Origin: Acidobacteriota bacterium
GTDB taxonomy: Bacteria; Acidobacteriota; Thermoanaerobaculia; Gp7-AA8
Length of the DNA: 64,000 nt
Direction of reading: 5' to 3'
Assembly (NCBI GenBank): GCA_021781455.1
Contig: JAJXWV010000083.1
Coordinates: 62,001 to 126,000, forward strand
Shown: piece by piece, positions 22,756 to 32,608 of the stretch
How positions within the stretch are numbered: the stretch's first letter is position 1
Layout: the number at the start of each line of letters is the position of its first letter
The notes under the pieces: model-generated
The model's database searches: none
Seen by the model: the letters and a program-made list of their open reading frames with translations, nothing else
What the model was told of the DNA's origin: nothing
Made by a program: the position numbers and the translations under genes

Positions 22756-23202
22756 ATGGTCAGTCCGCGCACCTGGGCGCGCGAATGGCGCGTGCTCCTC
22801 GAATTCGTGGCCGGCTTCTGCGGCACGATCTTTTTCCACCAGCCGGCGCTCTGGCTGCTTCACATCGCCGGCATGACCCCGAACACGCCGTACGTGATGA
22901 CGCCCGTCCCGCCGTTCAGCGTCCCGTCGGTCATCTCGCTCGCCTTCTGGGGCGGCATCTGGGCGCTCATCCTGATCCCGGTGATCGCGAATGTGCGCAA
23001 CGAGGCCGGTTACTGGATTGCGGCGCTCGTCTTCGGCGCGATTGCTCCGACTGCGGTGGCCTGGTTCGTCGTCGCTCCGCTCAAGCATCAGCCGATGGCG
23101 GCGGGATGGAAGCCCGCGGCCATGGCTCTGGGGCCGATCGTCAACGGCGCGTGGGGTCTCGGGACCGCCCTGCTGTTCCGTTTCTTCGTGAGGTCGAAAT
23201 GA
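22756..23202 (+). CDS. hypothetical integral membrane protein
   Basis: 149-aa hydrophobic ORF, start/stop coupled to the next gene. Confidence 0.7.
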   Translation: MVSPRTWAREWRVLLEFVAGFCGTIFFHQPALWLLHIAGMTPNTPYVMTPVPPFSVPSVISLAFWGGIWALILIPVIANVRNEAGYWIAALVFGAIAPTAVAWFVVAPLKHQPMAAGWKPAAMALGPIVNGAWGLGTALLFRFFVRSK

Positions 23203-23537
23203 TCGCCGGCGTGAAGCGCGCGTATGAGCCGCCGTCTTCAAAAGACGGAAAGCGCGTGCTCGTCGACCGGGTCTGGCCGCGCGGTGTGAAGAAGACCTCG
23301 ATCGACGTGTGGATGAAGGACGTGGCGCCGTCGACCGCGCTCCGCAAGTGGTTCGGCCATGATCCGGCGAAGTGGAGCGACTTCCGGAAGCGCTACTTCC
23401 GCGAGCTCGAGAAGAACCCCGCCGTAACCGAGTTGAGGAAGGTTGCGAGCCGGCAGCGAGTCACGCTCGTCTACAGCGCGAAAGACGAGGAGCACAACCA
23501 GGCGGTCGCGCTCAGGGAGTACCTGAAGTCATCCTGA
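23199..23537 (+). CDS. DUF488 family protein (YeaO-like)
   Basis: VLVDRVWPRGVKK...WMKDVAPSTALRKWFGHDPAKWSDFRKRY. Confidence 0.9.
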   Translation: MIAGVKRAYEPPSSKDGKRVLVDRVWPRGVKKTSIDVWMKDVAPSTALRKWFGHDPAKWSDFRKRYFRELEKNPAVTELRKVASRQRVTLVYSAKDEEHNQAVALREYLKSS

Positions 23538-23566
23538 CAGTCCGGTGGAATTGAGAAAGCGCCCGC

Positions 23567-24841
23567 TCAGCGGACGATCGTCTCTTCCCGCCGCGGGCCC
23601 GTCGAGATGATCGAGACCGGCGCCTCGACTTCATCCTCGATGAAGCGGATGTAGTCACGGGCTGCCTGCGGAAGGTCGTCGATCGAGGTCAGGCCGACGA
23701 TCGACTTCTTCCAACCCTTGAACGTGCGGTACTCCGGCTTGTAGTCGTGGTGCGAGACGGCAAACGCCGGAAATGTCTTCCAACGCTCGCCGCGCACGTT
23801 GTAGCCGGTGCAAATGGGGATCTCGGCGAGCTCGTCGAGGACGTCGAGCTTCGTCAGGGCGATCGAGTCGATGCCGTTGAGCATGGCCGACGTGCGGAGG
23901 ACGGGAAGGTCGAGCCAGCCGCAGCGCCGCGGCCGTCCGGTGACGGTGCCGAACTCGTTGCCGCGGGCGCGCAGGTGCTCGCCCTGTTCGTCGGTCAATT
24001 CGGTGGGGAAGGCTCCTCCGCCGACGCGCGTGGTGTACGCCTTGACCACGCCGATGACGCGGTGAATGTGCTTGGGGGCGACGCCGAGGCCCGTGCAGAT
24101 GCCGCCGACGACGGTGTTCGACGAGGTTACGAACGGGTACGTGCCGTGATCGATGTCCAGCATCGTCCCCTGCGCGCCCTCGAACATCACGCTCTTCCCG
24201 TTGCGGAGGTGCTCGTTGATCCAGACGGTGCCGTTGGTGATGCGCTCGGCGAGCACCTCGCCGTAGCGCAGATAGGTCTCGAAGAGTTTCTGGGGATCGT
24301 AGGTCTCGCGGCCGTACACGCTCTTCAGGAGGAGATTCTTCTCCGCGCAGGCGAACTCGATGCGCGCCCGCAGCAGGTCGGGATCGAGCAGATCGGCGAT
24401 GCGGATGCCGTAACGGCCGACCTTGGCCTCGTACGCCGGCCCAATGCCGCGACCGGTGGTCCCGATCTTTCCCTGGCCGGCCGCTTCCTCGCGGGCCAGG
24501 TCGAGTGCCTTGTGGTAGGGGAGGATGCAGTGCGCGGAGTCGCTGATCTTGAGGTTGCTGTCGATGTGCACCCCGAGGGCGCGCAGTTTCTCGATCTCTT
24601 CGAGCAGCGCCTCGGGGTCGATGACCATGCCGTTACCGAGGAGGCAGAGTTTGTCGGCGTGAAGAATGCCGGATGGGATCAGCCGCAGCGCGAAGTGCTG
24701 GTCGGCAAACTTGACGGTGTGGCCGGCGTTGTGGCCGCCCTGATAGCGGGCGACGATGTCGAATTGCTCGCAGAGCAGGTCGACGATCTTCCCTTTTCCC
24801 TCGTCACCCCACTGGGTGCCGATGACGGCGAGATTTGGCAT
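23567..24841 (-). CDS. purA: adenylosuccinate synthetase
   Basis: GTQWGDEGKGKIVD, QGGHNAGHTV, GTTGRGIGPAYE. Confidence 0.97.
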   Translation of the reverse strand: MPNLAVIGTQWGDEGKGKIVDLLCEQFDIVARYQGGHNAGHTVKFADQHFALRLIPSGILHADKLCLLGNGMVIDPEALLEEIEKLRALGVHIDSNLKISDSAHCILPYHKALDLAREEAAGQGKIGTTGRGIGPAYEAKVGRYGIRIADLLDPDLLRARIEFACAEKNLLLKSVYGRETYDPQKLFETYLRYGEVLAERITNGTVWINEHLRNGKSVMFEGAQGTMLDIDHGTYPFVTSSNTVVGGICTGLGVAPKHIHRVIGVVKAYTTRVGGGAFPTELTDEQGEHLRARGNEFGTVTGRPRRCGWLDLPVLRTSAMLNGIDSIALTKLDVLDELAEIPICTGYNVRGERWKTFPAFAVSHHDYKPEYRTFKGWKKSIVGLTSIDDLPQAARDYIRFIEDEVEAPVSIISTGPRREETIVR

Positions 24842-24892
24842 GCGGCGCGGAGACTAGCACAGGAAACCGCGCTCGGGCTGCGAGGGGGAACG

Positions 24893-24928
24893 GAGGTTGC
24901 GAGGTTGCGAGGTCACGAGGTTTCGAGG
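24893..24928. repeat. 8-bp tandem array (GAGGTTGC/GAGGTCAC), no clear inverse arm
   Basis: gaggttgc gaggttgc gaggtcac gaggtttc gaggcg. Confidence 0.85.
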
Positions 24929-24956
24929 CGTTGCCCGGGCTCTATCGCGGTGCCTC

Positions 24957-25122
24957 CCCGTCACTCTGAGCCGGCGAAGCCGCGGGTGGCTGGGTGGTGC
25001 GCGGCGGAGCGCGGCGAAGAGTCTCTTACCGGGACGAGCTGTCCGCTGGAGACTCTTGGCCGCGCTTCGCCGCTCCCGCCAACCACCCTTCCCCGCGTCT
25101 CCGCCGGCTCAGAGTGACGGGA
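24957..25122. repeat. long inverted repeat, CGTCACTCTGAGCCGGCG family
   Basis: ccgtcactctgagccggcgaagccgcgg...gcggagcgcggcgaagagtctc...gagactcttggccgcgcttcgccgctcc...cgccggctcagagtgacgg. Confidence 0.93.
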
Positions 25123-25144
25123 TTTCGCAATTCGCAATTCGCAA
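25123..25144. repeat. 7-bp tandem array TTCGCAA x3
   Basis: atttcgcaattcgcaattcgcaat. Confidence 0.8.
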
Positions 25145-25218
25145 TCATTCCTCGATATGCTCCCGCCCTGCTCTGCACGCATCTTGCGCGAGCCGAAATC
25201 CGTCCGAGAGGATTCTCA

Positions 25219-26409
25219 ATGTCACTGCTGAACACCCTTTCCGCTGAGCTCGATCAGATGGGGAAGGCCGGCACCCTGAAGCGCGAATTGCCGCTGCGCG
25301 GCCCGCAGGGGGCGATGGTCGAGATCGAGGGCAAGGGCGAAGTCATCATGCTGACTTCGAACAACTATCTTGGCCTGGCCAACCATCCGGCCATCGTCGA
25401 AGCGGCTGAAAAGGCGGAGCGCGACTTCGGCTACGGACTCGCTTCCGTGCGCTTCATCTGCGGCACGCAGACCATCCACCGCCGCCTCGAGGAGCGCATC
25501 AGCGAGTTCTTCGGCACCGAAGAGACGATCCTCTACGGGTCGTGCTGGAACGCGAACGAAGGGCTGTTCCAGACGATTACCACGGAAGACGACGCCATCG
25601 TTTCCGACGAGCTGAACCACGCCTCGATCATCGATGGCGTGCGCCTCGCGAAGTCGCGCAAGGAGCGCTACAAGAACCGCGACATGGCCGATCTGCGCAG
25701 GGTCATGGAGGCGACCAGAGACTCGCGCAACCGCGTCATCATGACCGACGGCGTGTTCTCCATGGAGGGGTCGCTGGCGCCGCTGCCCGAGATGGTGGCC
25801 ATCGCCCGCGAGCACGGCGCATTTCTGGTCGTCGACGATTCCCACGGTACGGGCGTGCTCGGGAAAACCGGCCGCGGGACGGCGGAGGAGCTCGGGGTAT
25901 TCGGGAAGATCGACGCCTACACCTCCACGCTGGGCAAGGCTCTCGGCGGCTCGCACGGCGGCTTCACCACCGGTCCGCGCGTTCTGGTCGACTACCTGAG
26001 GCAGAAATCGCGGCCTTACCTTTTTTCGAATACCCTTCCGCCCGCAGTGGTGATGGGATCGATGGCCGCGCTCGACCTGCTGGAGAAAGACTCGACTCTG
26101 GTGTCGCGGCTGCGGGAGAACACGACTCGTTTTCGGCGTGCCCTCGCGGCGCGGGGTGTGAACATCCGCGAAGGAATTACGCCGATCGTGCCGATCCTCA
26201 TCGGCGACACGGCCAAGGCGATCGCCATGTCGGCCGAGCTTCTCGACCGCGGTGTGTACGTCTCCGGCTTCGGCTTTCCGGTCGTTCCGCAGGGGCAGGC
26301 GCGGCTGCGATGCCAGATCAGTGCAGCGCACACGACCGAGCAGCTCGATCGGGCCGCGAATGCGATCGTACAGCTCGCCGAGAAGTACGGAGTACTCGCG
26401 GACGCATGA
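25219..26409 (+). CDS. kbl: glycine C-acetyltransferase / 2-amino-3-ketobutyrate CoA ligase-like PLP enzyme
   Basis: SNNYLGLANHP, VVDDSHGTGVLGKTGRG, STLGKALGGSHGGF. Confidence 0.88.
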   Translation: MSLLNTLSAELDQMGKAGTLKRELPLRGPQGAMVEIEGKGEVIMLTSNNYLGLANHPAIVEAAEKAERDFGYGLASVRFICGTQTIHRRLEERISEFFGTEETILYGSCWNANEGLFQTITTEDDAIVSDELNHASIIDGVRLAKSRKERYKNRDMADLRRVMEATRDSRNRVIMTDGVFSMEGSLAPLPEMVAIAREHGAFLVVDDSHGTGVLGKTGRGTAEELGVFGKIDAYTSTLGKALGGSHGGFTTGPRVLVDYLRQKSRPYLFSNTLPPAVVMGSMAALDLLEKDSTLVSRLRENTTRFRRALAARGVNIREGITPIVPILIGDTAKAIAMSAELLDRGVYVSGFGFPVVPQGQARLRCQISAAHTTEQLDRAANAIVQLAEKYGVLADA

Positions 26410-26460
26410 GACCCACCGTCCTCATATTCCGCGAGCGCCCCGACAGGTACGGTCGCGGAC

Positions 26461-27336
26461 GTGCAGCTGCACCGGGTCGGATGGAGTGAAGACAATCGGG
26501 TGACACCTCTCCTGTTCATCATCAGCGTCGCCACTCTCTCGTTTATCGGCGGCTTCGTTGGATCGCTGCTCGGTCTCGGCGGCGGCATCATCGTCGTTCC
26601 GGTCCTGACGCTTCTGATGCACATCGACATTCGCCTGACGATCGGTGCATCCATCGTTTCGGTCATCGCGACCTCCAGCGGCGCCGCAGCGGCCTACGTC
26701 CGCGATCATCTGGCGAACATCCGCGTGGCGATGTTTCTCGAGCTCGGGACCGCGTCGGGCGCGATCACGGGGGCGTACCTCGCCGGCATCATCCAGCCGC
26801 GGTGGCTGTACATCCTTTTTGGCGTCGTGCTCAGCTACTCCGCCGTGGCGATGTACCGCGGCCGCCACACCGCCAAACGCCACGTCGTTCCCGGGCCTCT
26901 GGCGCGCAGACTGCGCCTCGCCAGCTCCTACTACGACGATGCCGCCAACGGCGAAATCGTCTATCAGCCCGTCCGGCCGGGGTTAGGCCTCGTGCTCATG
27001 TACATCGCAGGCGCAGCGAGCGGACTGCTCGGCATCGGCTCGGGCGCACTGAAAGTCCCGGCGATGGACCTGGCCATGGAGCTGCCGATCAAGGTGTCGA
27101 CGGCCACGAGCAACTTCATGATCGGGGTCACCGCCGCCGCCTCGGCCGGCATCTATTTCAGCCGTGGACAGATCGACCCGTTCATTGCAGCTCCGGTGGC
27201 CATCGGCGTGCTCGCCGGCGCATTCGTCGGCTCCCATACGCTCGGTAGGATCGACAGCCACGCCATCCGCGCGATCTTCGTGGTCGTCCTGCTCATCGTG
27301 GCGGCCGAGATGCTGTTCAAAGGAGTCCGATGGTGA
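26461..27336 (+). CDS. TauE/SafE family sulfite exporter (likely GTG start at 26500)
   Basis: FIGGFVGSLLGLGGGIIVVPVLTLL; repeated half AAGLLGIGSGALKVPAM-like. Confidence 0.88.
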   Translation: MQLHRVGWSEDNRVTPLLFIISVATLSFIGGFVGSLLGLGGGIIVVPVLTLLMHIDIRLTIGASIVSVIATSSGAAAAYVRDHLANIRVAMFLELGTASGAITGAYLAGIIQPRWLYILFGVVLSYSAVAMYRGRHTAKRHVVPGPLARRLRLASSYYDDAANGEIVYQPVRPGLGLVLMYIAGAASGLLGIGSGALKVPAMDLAMELPIKVSTATSNFMIGVTAAASAGIYFSRGQIDPFIAAPVAIGVLAGAFVGSHTLGRIDSHAIRAIFVVVLLIVAAEMLFKGVRW

Positions 27337-27740
27337 CTGTCGAGCCCGCATCAAGACCGGAACCGCGCTGGGTCGACATCGCGATCTCGAATCTGCTGCG
27401 CGGAGGAGTCATTCTCAGCATCACGATCGTCATCATCGGCCTCGGCGTGACGTTCGCTCACCACCGCGACTACTTTCAGTCGCGGCCGGCGCTGGGCGAG
27501 CTGACCCGGCCGGGCGAGCATTACCCGAGCTCGGTTCAGGATGCGCTCCGCGGTGTCTTGGCGTTGCGCGGCCAATCGATCGTCATGTTGGGCCTTCTGA
27601 TCCTGATCGCCACTCCGGTGGGGCGGGTGACATTTTCGATCGTAGTCTTCCTGATCGAGCACGACCGGATGTACGCGATCGTCACGACGGTGGTCTTGCT
27701 GCTGCTGCTGCTGTCGTTCGTTCTCGGCGCAACGGAATGA
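27330..27740 (+). CDS. DUF1634 domain membrane protein
   Basis: Small multi-TM protein adjacent to TauE/SafE, a common pairing (established knowledge). Confidence 0.75.
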   Translation: MVTVEPASRPEPRWVDIAISNLLRGGVILSITIVIIGLGVTFAHHRDYFQSRPALGELTRPGEHYPSSVQDALRGVLALRGQSIVMLGLLILIATPVGRVTFSIVVFLIEHDRMYAIVTTVVLLLLLLSFVLGATE

Positions 27741-27798
27741 GTGCGGCGATTGGGATGACCACGGTTGAGGAAAGCGTTTACATGGCCGAGGGTCCAGA

Positions 27799-30285
27799 TT
27801 GCAGCGAACAATCAACGGCATAGAGCGGGTGGCCACAGTCCACCTGCGCGACGGGATCGAATCGTTTCTGCGATTCGCCAAAGGCCGGCTCTGGCGCGAG
27901 GCTTCGCAGCGGGAGCGGCTGCAGGCGCTCTCGGTCGCCGTCCGGCGCGCCGCCCTCGATGCCATGCGCGACAGCGAGCGCCGCTATCGCGAGCAGGACG
28001 CCAAGCGCGTCTACTACTTCTCGATGGAGTTCCTGATGGGACGCGCGCTGGGGAACAACCTCATGAACCTCGGCATCTACGACGAGGCGCGCGCGGTGGT
28101 CTCGGAGCTGGGCGTCGACTTCGACGAGCTGCAGGCGCTCGAGCCCGATGCCGCTCTCGGCAATGGCGGCCTGGGCCGCCTGGCGGCGTGCTTCCTCGAC
28201 TCGCTGGCCACGCTCGACTATCCCGGCTTCGGCTACGGCATCAACTACGAGTTCGGCCTCTTCAAGCAGACCTTCGTCAACGGCTTCCAGCACGAGAAGC
28301 CCGACCACTGGCTGGAAGGGGGCTCGCCGTGGCTGATCGAGCGCATCGACGAGCCGGTGGCTGTGCCGGTCTACGGCGCAATCGCGCACAAGAACGACAG
28401 GAGCGGCGCCTATACGCCAAGCTGGATCGACTACAAGGTCATCATCGGCATTCCGCACGACATGCCGATCGTCGGCTACGGCGGCCGGACCGTGAACGTG
28501 CTGCGGCTGTACTCGGCGCGCTCGTCGGATGAATTCGACATCGGCATCTTCAACGCCGGCGACTACATCCGCGCGGTGCAGCACAAGATCAGCACCGAGG
28601 CGATCTCGAAGATTCTCTACCCGTCGGATCAGGTGCAGTCCGGCCGCGAGCTGCGCATGCTGCAGGAGTATTTCCTGGTGGCCTGCGCGGTCCGCGACAT
28701 CGTCAACCGCTACAAGGAACGGCACGACACGTTCGAGGAGTTCGCCAGGAAAGTGGCGATCCAGATGAACGACACGCATCCGGCGTTCACCGTGCCGGAG
28801 CTGATGCGCGTTCTGGTGGACGAGGAGCGGCTGGCGTGGGAGCACGCCTGGAGCATCACCGTCGACACGCTCGGCTACACCAATCACACGCTGCTGCCGG
28901 AGGCGCTGGAAAAATATCCGCAGGAGCTGCTGGAGCGCGTACTGCCGCGGCACCTGCAGATCATTCAGGAAATCGACCGCCGCCTCGTCGCGGAGGTGGA
29001 GCGGCGATTCCCCGGCGATCTGGGGATGATCCAGCGGGTGTCGATCCTCAACGACCACCAGGTGCACATGTCGAATCTGGCCATCGCCGGCAGCCATTCC
29101 GTCAACGGCGTTGCCTTGCTGCACTCGAACCTGGTGAAGGAAACGCTCGCGCCTGATTTCTTCAAGCTCTACCCCGACCGCTTCAACAACAAGACGAACG
29201 GTGTGACACCGCGGCGATGGCTTCTCTACGCGAACCGGCCGCTCGCATCGCTGATCACGAACGCGATCGGCGAGGGGTGGGTCCGCGATCTCGACGGGCT
29301 GCGGCAGCTCGAGCACGTGGCCGGCGATGCCTCGTTCCTGGAGAAGCTCGAGGCGGTGAAACGCCGCAACAAGGTGGCCCTGGCCCGCGTGACCAAGGAC
29401 CTCACCGGAGTGGCCATCGACCCGCGCACGATGTTCGACGTTCAGGTGAAGCGCCTTCACGAGTACAAGCGGCAGCTCCTGAACGCCCTGCACATCGTCG
29501 ACCGCTACTGGCAGATCGTGGAGGACGGCCAGACGCCGCTGGTCGCGCGAACCTTCGTCTTCGCCGGCAAGTCGGCTCCCGGATATTTCGTGGCCAAGCT
29601 GATCATCAAGCTGATCCACTCGATCGGCGAGGTGGTGAACTCGGATCCGCGCACGCGGGACTGGCTGCGCGTGGTGTTCCTTCCCGACTACCGTGTCACG
29701 CTGGCCGAGGCCATCATGCCGGCCGCAGAGCTGAGCGAACAGATCTCGACCGCAGGGAAGGAAGCATCGGGCACCGGGAACATGAAGCTGGCTCTCAACG
29801 GCGCGTTGACGATCGGAACGTGGGACGGGGCGAACATCGAGATTGCCGAGGAAGTAGGAGAGGAGAACATCTTCATCTTCGGGTTGCGGACGAACGAGGT
29901 CGCGGAGCTGCTGGCGCGCGGCTACCGGCCGGAAGACTCTCTGAACGCCAATCCTCGTCTGCGGCGCGTGATCGACTCCGTCGCTTCGGGCCATTTCTCG
30001 CGCGGCGACAAAGACATCTTTCGCCCGCTGGTCGCGAACCTGACCAGCTCTCGCGACATCTACGTCCACATCGCCGACCTGCAGGCGTACATCGAGACTC
30101 AGCAGAAGGTGGACATCGCCTACAGCGATCGCATGGCCTGGCTGCAGAAGTCGCTGCTCAACATCGCCCGCATGGGGAAGTTCTCCTCGGACCGCACGAT
30201 CCGCGAGTACGCAAACGACATCTGGCACATCAAGCCGGCGGTGATCGGCAATTTCGCGCACGCCGCGCTGACCGACGTGAAGTGA
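27799..30285 (+). CDS. glgP: glycogen/starch/alpha-glucan phosphorylase
   Basis: VYYFSMEFLMGRALGNNL, ALGNGGLGRLAACFLDSLAT, KEASGTGNMKLALNGALTIGTWDGAN PLP site. Confidence 0.97.
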   Translation: MQRTINGIERVATVHLRDGIESFLRFAKGRLWREASQRERLQALSVAVRRAALDAMRDSERRYREQDAKRVYYFSMEFLMGRALGNNLMNLGIYDEARAVVSELGVDFDELQALEPDAALGNGGLGRLAACFLDSLATLDYPGFGYGINYEFGLFKQTFVNGFQHEKPDHWLEGGSPWLIERIDEPVAVPVYGAIAHKNDRSGAYTPSWIDYKVIIGIPHDMPIVGYGGRTVNVLRLYSARSSDEFDIGIFNAGDYIRAVQHKISTEAISKILYPSDQVQSGRELRMLQEYFLVACAVRDIVNRYKERHDTFEEFARKVAIQMNDTHPAFTVPELMRVLVDEERLAWEHAWSITVDTLGYTNHTLLPEALEKYPQELLERVLPRHLQIIQEIDRRLVAEVERRFPGDLGMIQRVSILNDHQVHMSNLAIAGSHSVNGVALLHSNLVKETLAPDFFKLYPDRFNNKTNGVTPRRWLLYANRPLASLITNAIGEGWVRDLDGLRQLEHVAGDASFLEKLEAVKRRNKVALARVTKDLTGVAIDPRTMFDVQVKRLHEYKRQLLNALHIVDRYWQIVEDGQTPLVARTFVFAGKSAPGYFVAKLIIKLIHSIGEVVNSDPRTRDWLRVVFLPDYRVTLAEAIMPAAELSEQISTAGKEASGTGNMKLALNGALTIGTWDGANIEIAEEVGEENIFIFGLRTNEVAELLARGYRPEDSLNANPRLRRVIDSVASGHFSRGDKDIFRPLVANLTSSRDIYVHIADLQAYIETQQKVDIAYSDRMAWLQKSLLNIARMGKFSSDRTIREYANDIWHIKPAVIGNFAHAALTDVK

Positions 30286-30292
30286 TCGCGAT

Positions 30293-30373
30293 GTAGGGAC
30301 GCGCAGCAGCGCGTCCGCAACTCCCGGCTGTTAGACCTCGATGAAAGTTGCGGACGCGCTGCTGTGAGTCCCT
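30293..30373. repeat. BIME-like palindrome, GTAGGGACGCGCAGCAGCGCGTCCGCAACT family (copy 1, degenerate right arm)
   Basis: gtagggacgcgcagcagcgcgtccgcaact ... agttgcggacgcgctgctgtgagtccct. Confidence 0.93.
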
Positions 30374-30398
30374 GCTCCGTTGAGCGCGCTCGTCGGTT

Positions 30399-31916
30399 AT
30401 GATGCCGGCGCTCGTGCGCGCCATCGATCTCGTCATCATCGTCAGCTATCTCGCCGCGATACTCTGGATCGGCTTCTGGGCGCGCAAACGGCAGAAAACG
30501 ACCCGCCATTACTTCCTGGCCGGGCGGCATCTACCGTGGTGGGCGATCGCCGGATCCATCGTCGCCACGGAGACTTCGGCGATCACCTTCGTCTCGATCC
30601 CGGGCCTGGCCTATTCGCGCGGCGGCGACTTCACCTTCCTCCAGCTCGTTCTCGGCTATCTCGTCGGCCGGGTCGTCATCTGCATCCTCTTCATCCCGCC
30701 CTATTTCCGACGAAGCCTGCTCACGGTGTACGAACTTCTGCACGATTATTTCGGCGGCGCGGTGAAGAGCCTCGCCGCGTCGCTGTTCATCGTCATGCGC
30801 ACGGTCGCCGACGGCGTGCGGCTGCTTCTGACTTCGGTCGTCATGGCCGTGGTCTGGACGTCGTTCTTTCCGCAGATGTCGGTCTCCGCGGCGACGGCCC
30901 TCTCCATCTGCCTGATCGGCTCGGTCATGCTCGTATTCACCGCCGTGGGCGGAATGGAAGCCGTGGTCTGGACCGAGGTGCTGCACGTCGGTGTCTACAT
31001 CATCGGAGCGGTGGTGGCGGCGACCACTCTGATCTCGCTGATCCCCGGAGGATTCCACGGGGCGGTAGCGGCCGGATCCGCGCTCAACAAGTTCCGCGTT
31101 TTCGATTTCTCACTCGACCTGCACAGGCCTTACCTCTTCTGGGCCGGCCTCATCGGCGGCTGCTTTCTGAACATGAGCACACACGGCACCGATCAGTACA
31201 TGGTGCAGCGGTATTTGTGCACCACGAGTGCGAACAAGGCGCGGGTGGCGCTGCTCGTGTCGGGCGTGGTCATCTTCCTGCAGTTCATCGGCTTCCTCTT
31301 CATCGGCGTGCTGCTGTTCGCGTACTACCGTCCGGACCGGCTGGCCACGTATGCCACGGGCGCCGCGGCAGCGCCGTTTCTCGCTCCCGACCAGGTCTTC
31401 CCGGACTTCATCATCAATCACCTGCCGTGGGGGATTTCGGGGCTGCTCGTCGCCGCCGTGCTGGCCGCGGCGACCTCGCCGTCCGTCAACTCGATCGCGG
31501 CGACCGCCGTGTCGGATCTCTACAGGCCAATCGTCCACGGCAGGGAAGACGCCCATTACCTGCGCGTCTCCAGGATTCTCACCGTGGCCGCAGGATTGGC
31601 GCAGATCAGCGTCGCCCTTCTGCTCCGAAGGCAACACCGCTCGGCCGTCGATCTGGCTCTCTCAGTTGCTTCGCTGATCAACGGTCCGATCCTCGGCGTC
31701 TTTCTGCTCGCGGCCGTGAAGCGCGGCGGCAGAACCGCGGCGCTCGTCGGCATGATCTGCGGTCTCGCCGCGGTGACCTATGTGTGGCTCGGGACTTCGA
31801 TCGCCTGGCCGTGGTACACGGTCGTGGGCAGCCTCGTGACGCTCGGCGCAGGAACACTGTTCGGGATGCGCCGGCACGACCCGGTTGGGGTGCTGCCGCC
31901 CGTTGCCGAGGAGTAG
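30399..31916 (+). CDS. sodium:solute symporter family protein
   Basis: SSS-family pattern: FLAGRHLPWWAIAGSIVATETSAITFVSIPG; ~13 TM. Confidence 0.88.
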   Translation: MMPALVRAIDLVIIVSYLAAILWIGFWARKRQKTTRHYFLAGRHLPWWAIAGSIVATETSAITFVSIPGLAYSRGGDFTFLQLVLGYLVGRVVICILFIPPYFRRSLLTVYELLHDYFGGAVKSLAASLFIVMRTVADGVRLLLTSVVMAVVWTSFFPQMSVSAATALSICLIGSVMLVFTAVGGMEAVVWTEVLHVGVYIIGAVVAATTLISLIPGGFHGAVAAGSALNKFRVFDFSLDLHRPYLFWAGLIGGCFLNMSTHGTDQYMVQRYLCTTSANKARVALLVSGVVIFLQFIGFLFIGVLLFAYYRPDRLATYATGAAAAPFLAPDQVFPDFIINHLPWGISGLLVAAVLAAATSPSVNSIAATAVSDLYRPIVHGREDAHYLRVSRILTVAAGLAQISVALLLRRQHRSAVDLALSVASLINGPILGVFLLAAVKRGGRTAALVGMICGLAAVTYVWLGTSIAWPWYTVVGSLVTLGAGTLFGMRRHDPVGVLPPVAEE

Positions 31917-32043
31917 CAGCTGCCGCGGCTGATCCGAGTTCGGCGAGCGGATCGTCAGAGCCGTGTGTGCGAAGTCACGTGATGACTGTGATAATGAGCA
32001 CGCAAATTGATCGTGGCAGTCACAGTGGCGTTGTGGCGACGGT

Positions 32044-32067
32044 AGGACTCTACTGAGCAGGAGTCCT
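32044..32067 (+). promoter_or_regulatory. hairpin overlapping the putative SD of the 105-aa ORF
   Basis: AGGACTC-tactgagcag-GAGTCCT; AGGAG at 32059-32063, ATG at 32072. Confidence 0.4.
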
Positions 32068-32071
32068 GCAA

Positions 32072-32389
32072 ATGGATGAGCTTTTCCTTCTCCTCGTTGA
32101 AGCAGAACACCACGCCGACACCGTTCTCGCCCGCTGCACTGACCCGATGACGCGCCGGCATGCGGAAGAGGTCCGCATGATGGCCGAGGATCTGCGCAAG
32201 CGCGCGTTCGGCGACAATCCGCCGACTTCTGAAATCGTTGCCGCCGGTCTTCAGGGATTGGGCGACTTCATCGAAGATGCAGCGACGCGGTGCGAAGATC
32301 CGTACTTCGACAGCATCCTCCGTTTCAGTTGCGAGAGCGTTCGCGATTTCGCACAGCTGCTGACCAGCGGCCGCATCGTCGTCGCCTGA
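32072..32389 (+). CDS. hypothetical protein (105 aa) upstream of the formate dehydrogenase operon
   Basis: SD AGGAG then ATG; regular helical composition. Confidence 0.65.
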   Translation: MDELFLLLVEAEHHADTVLARCTDPMTRRHAEEVRMMAEDLRKRAFGDNPPTSEIVAAGLQGLGDFIEDAATRCEDPYFDSILRFSCESVRDFAQLLTSGRIVVA

Positions 32390-32608
32390 CTCTGGCTGAA
32401 GGACTCCGCCCCGTCTGCGACCGGGCTGCAGCTCCGGCGTGCCGAATCGCTTTTCTAGAGCCTGAGCCGACGCTGCTGCTGCGGGCGCGCGCCAGAGGTC
32501 GTTCCACCCGTTGCAGACGAGGCAACTACGGCGGGGTCTTGACAGCGCGATTTCCGCGGAGCATCGTGGCGGGCAGAACCCACCAAAAACACGTACTGGA
32601 GGTGCCTC

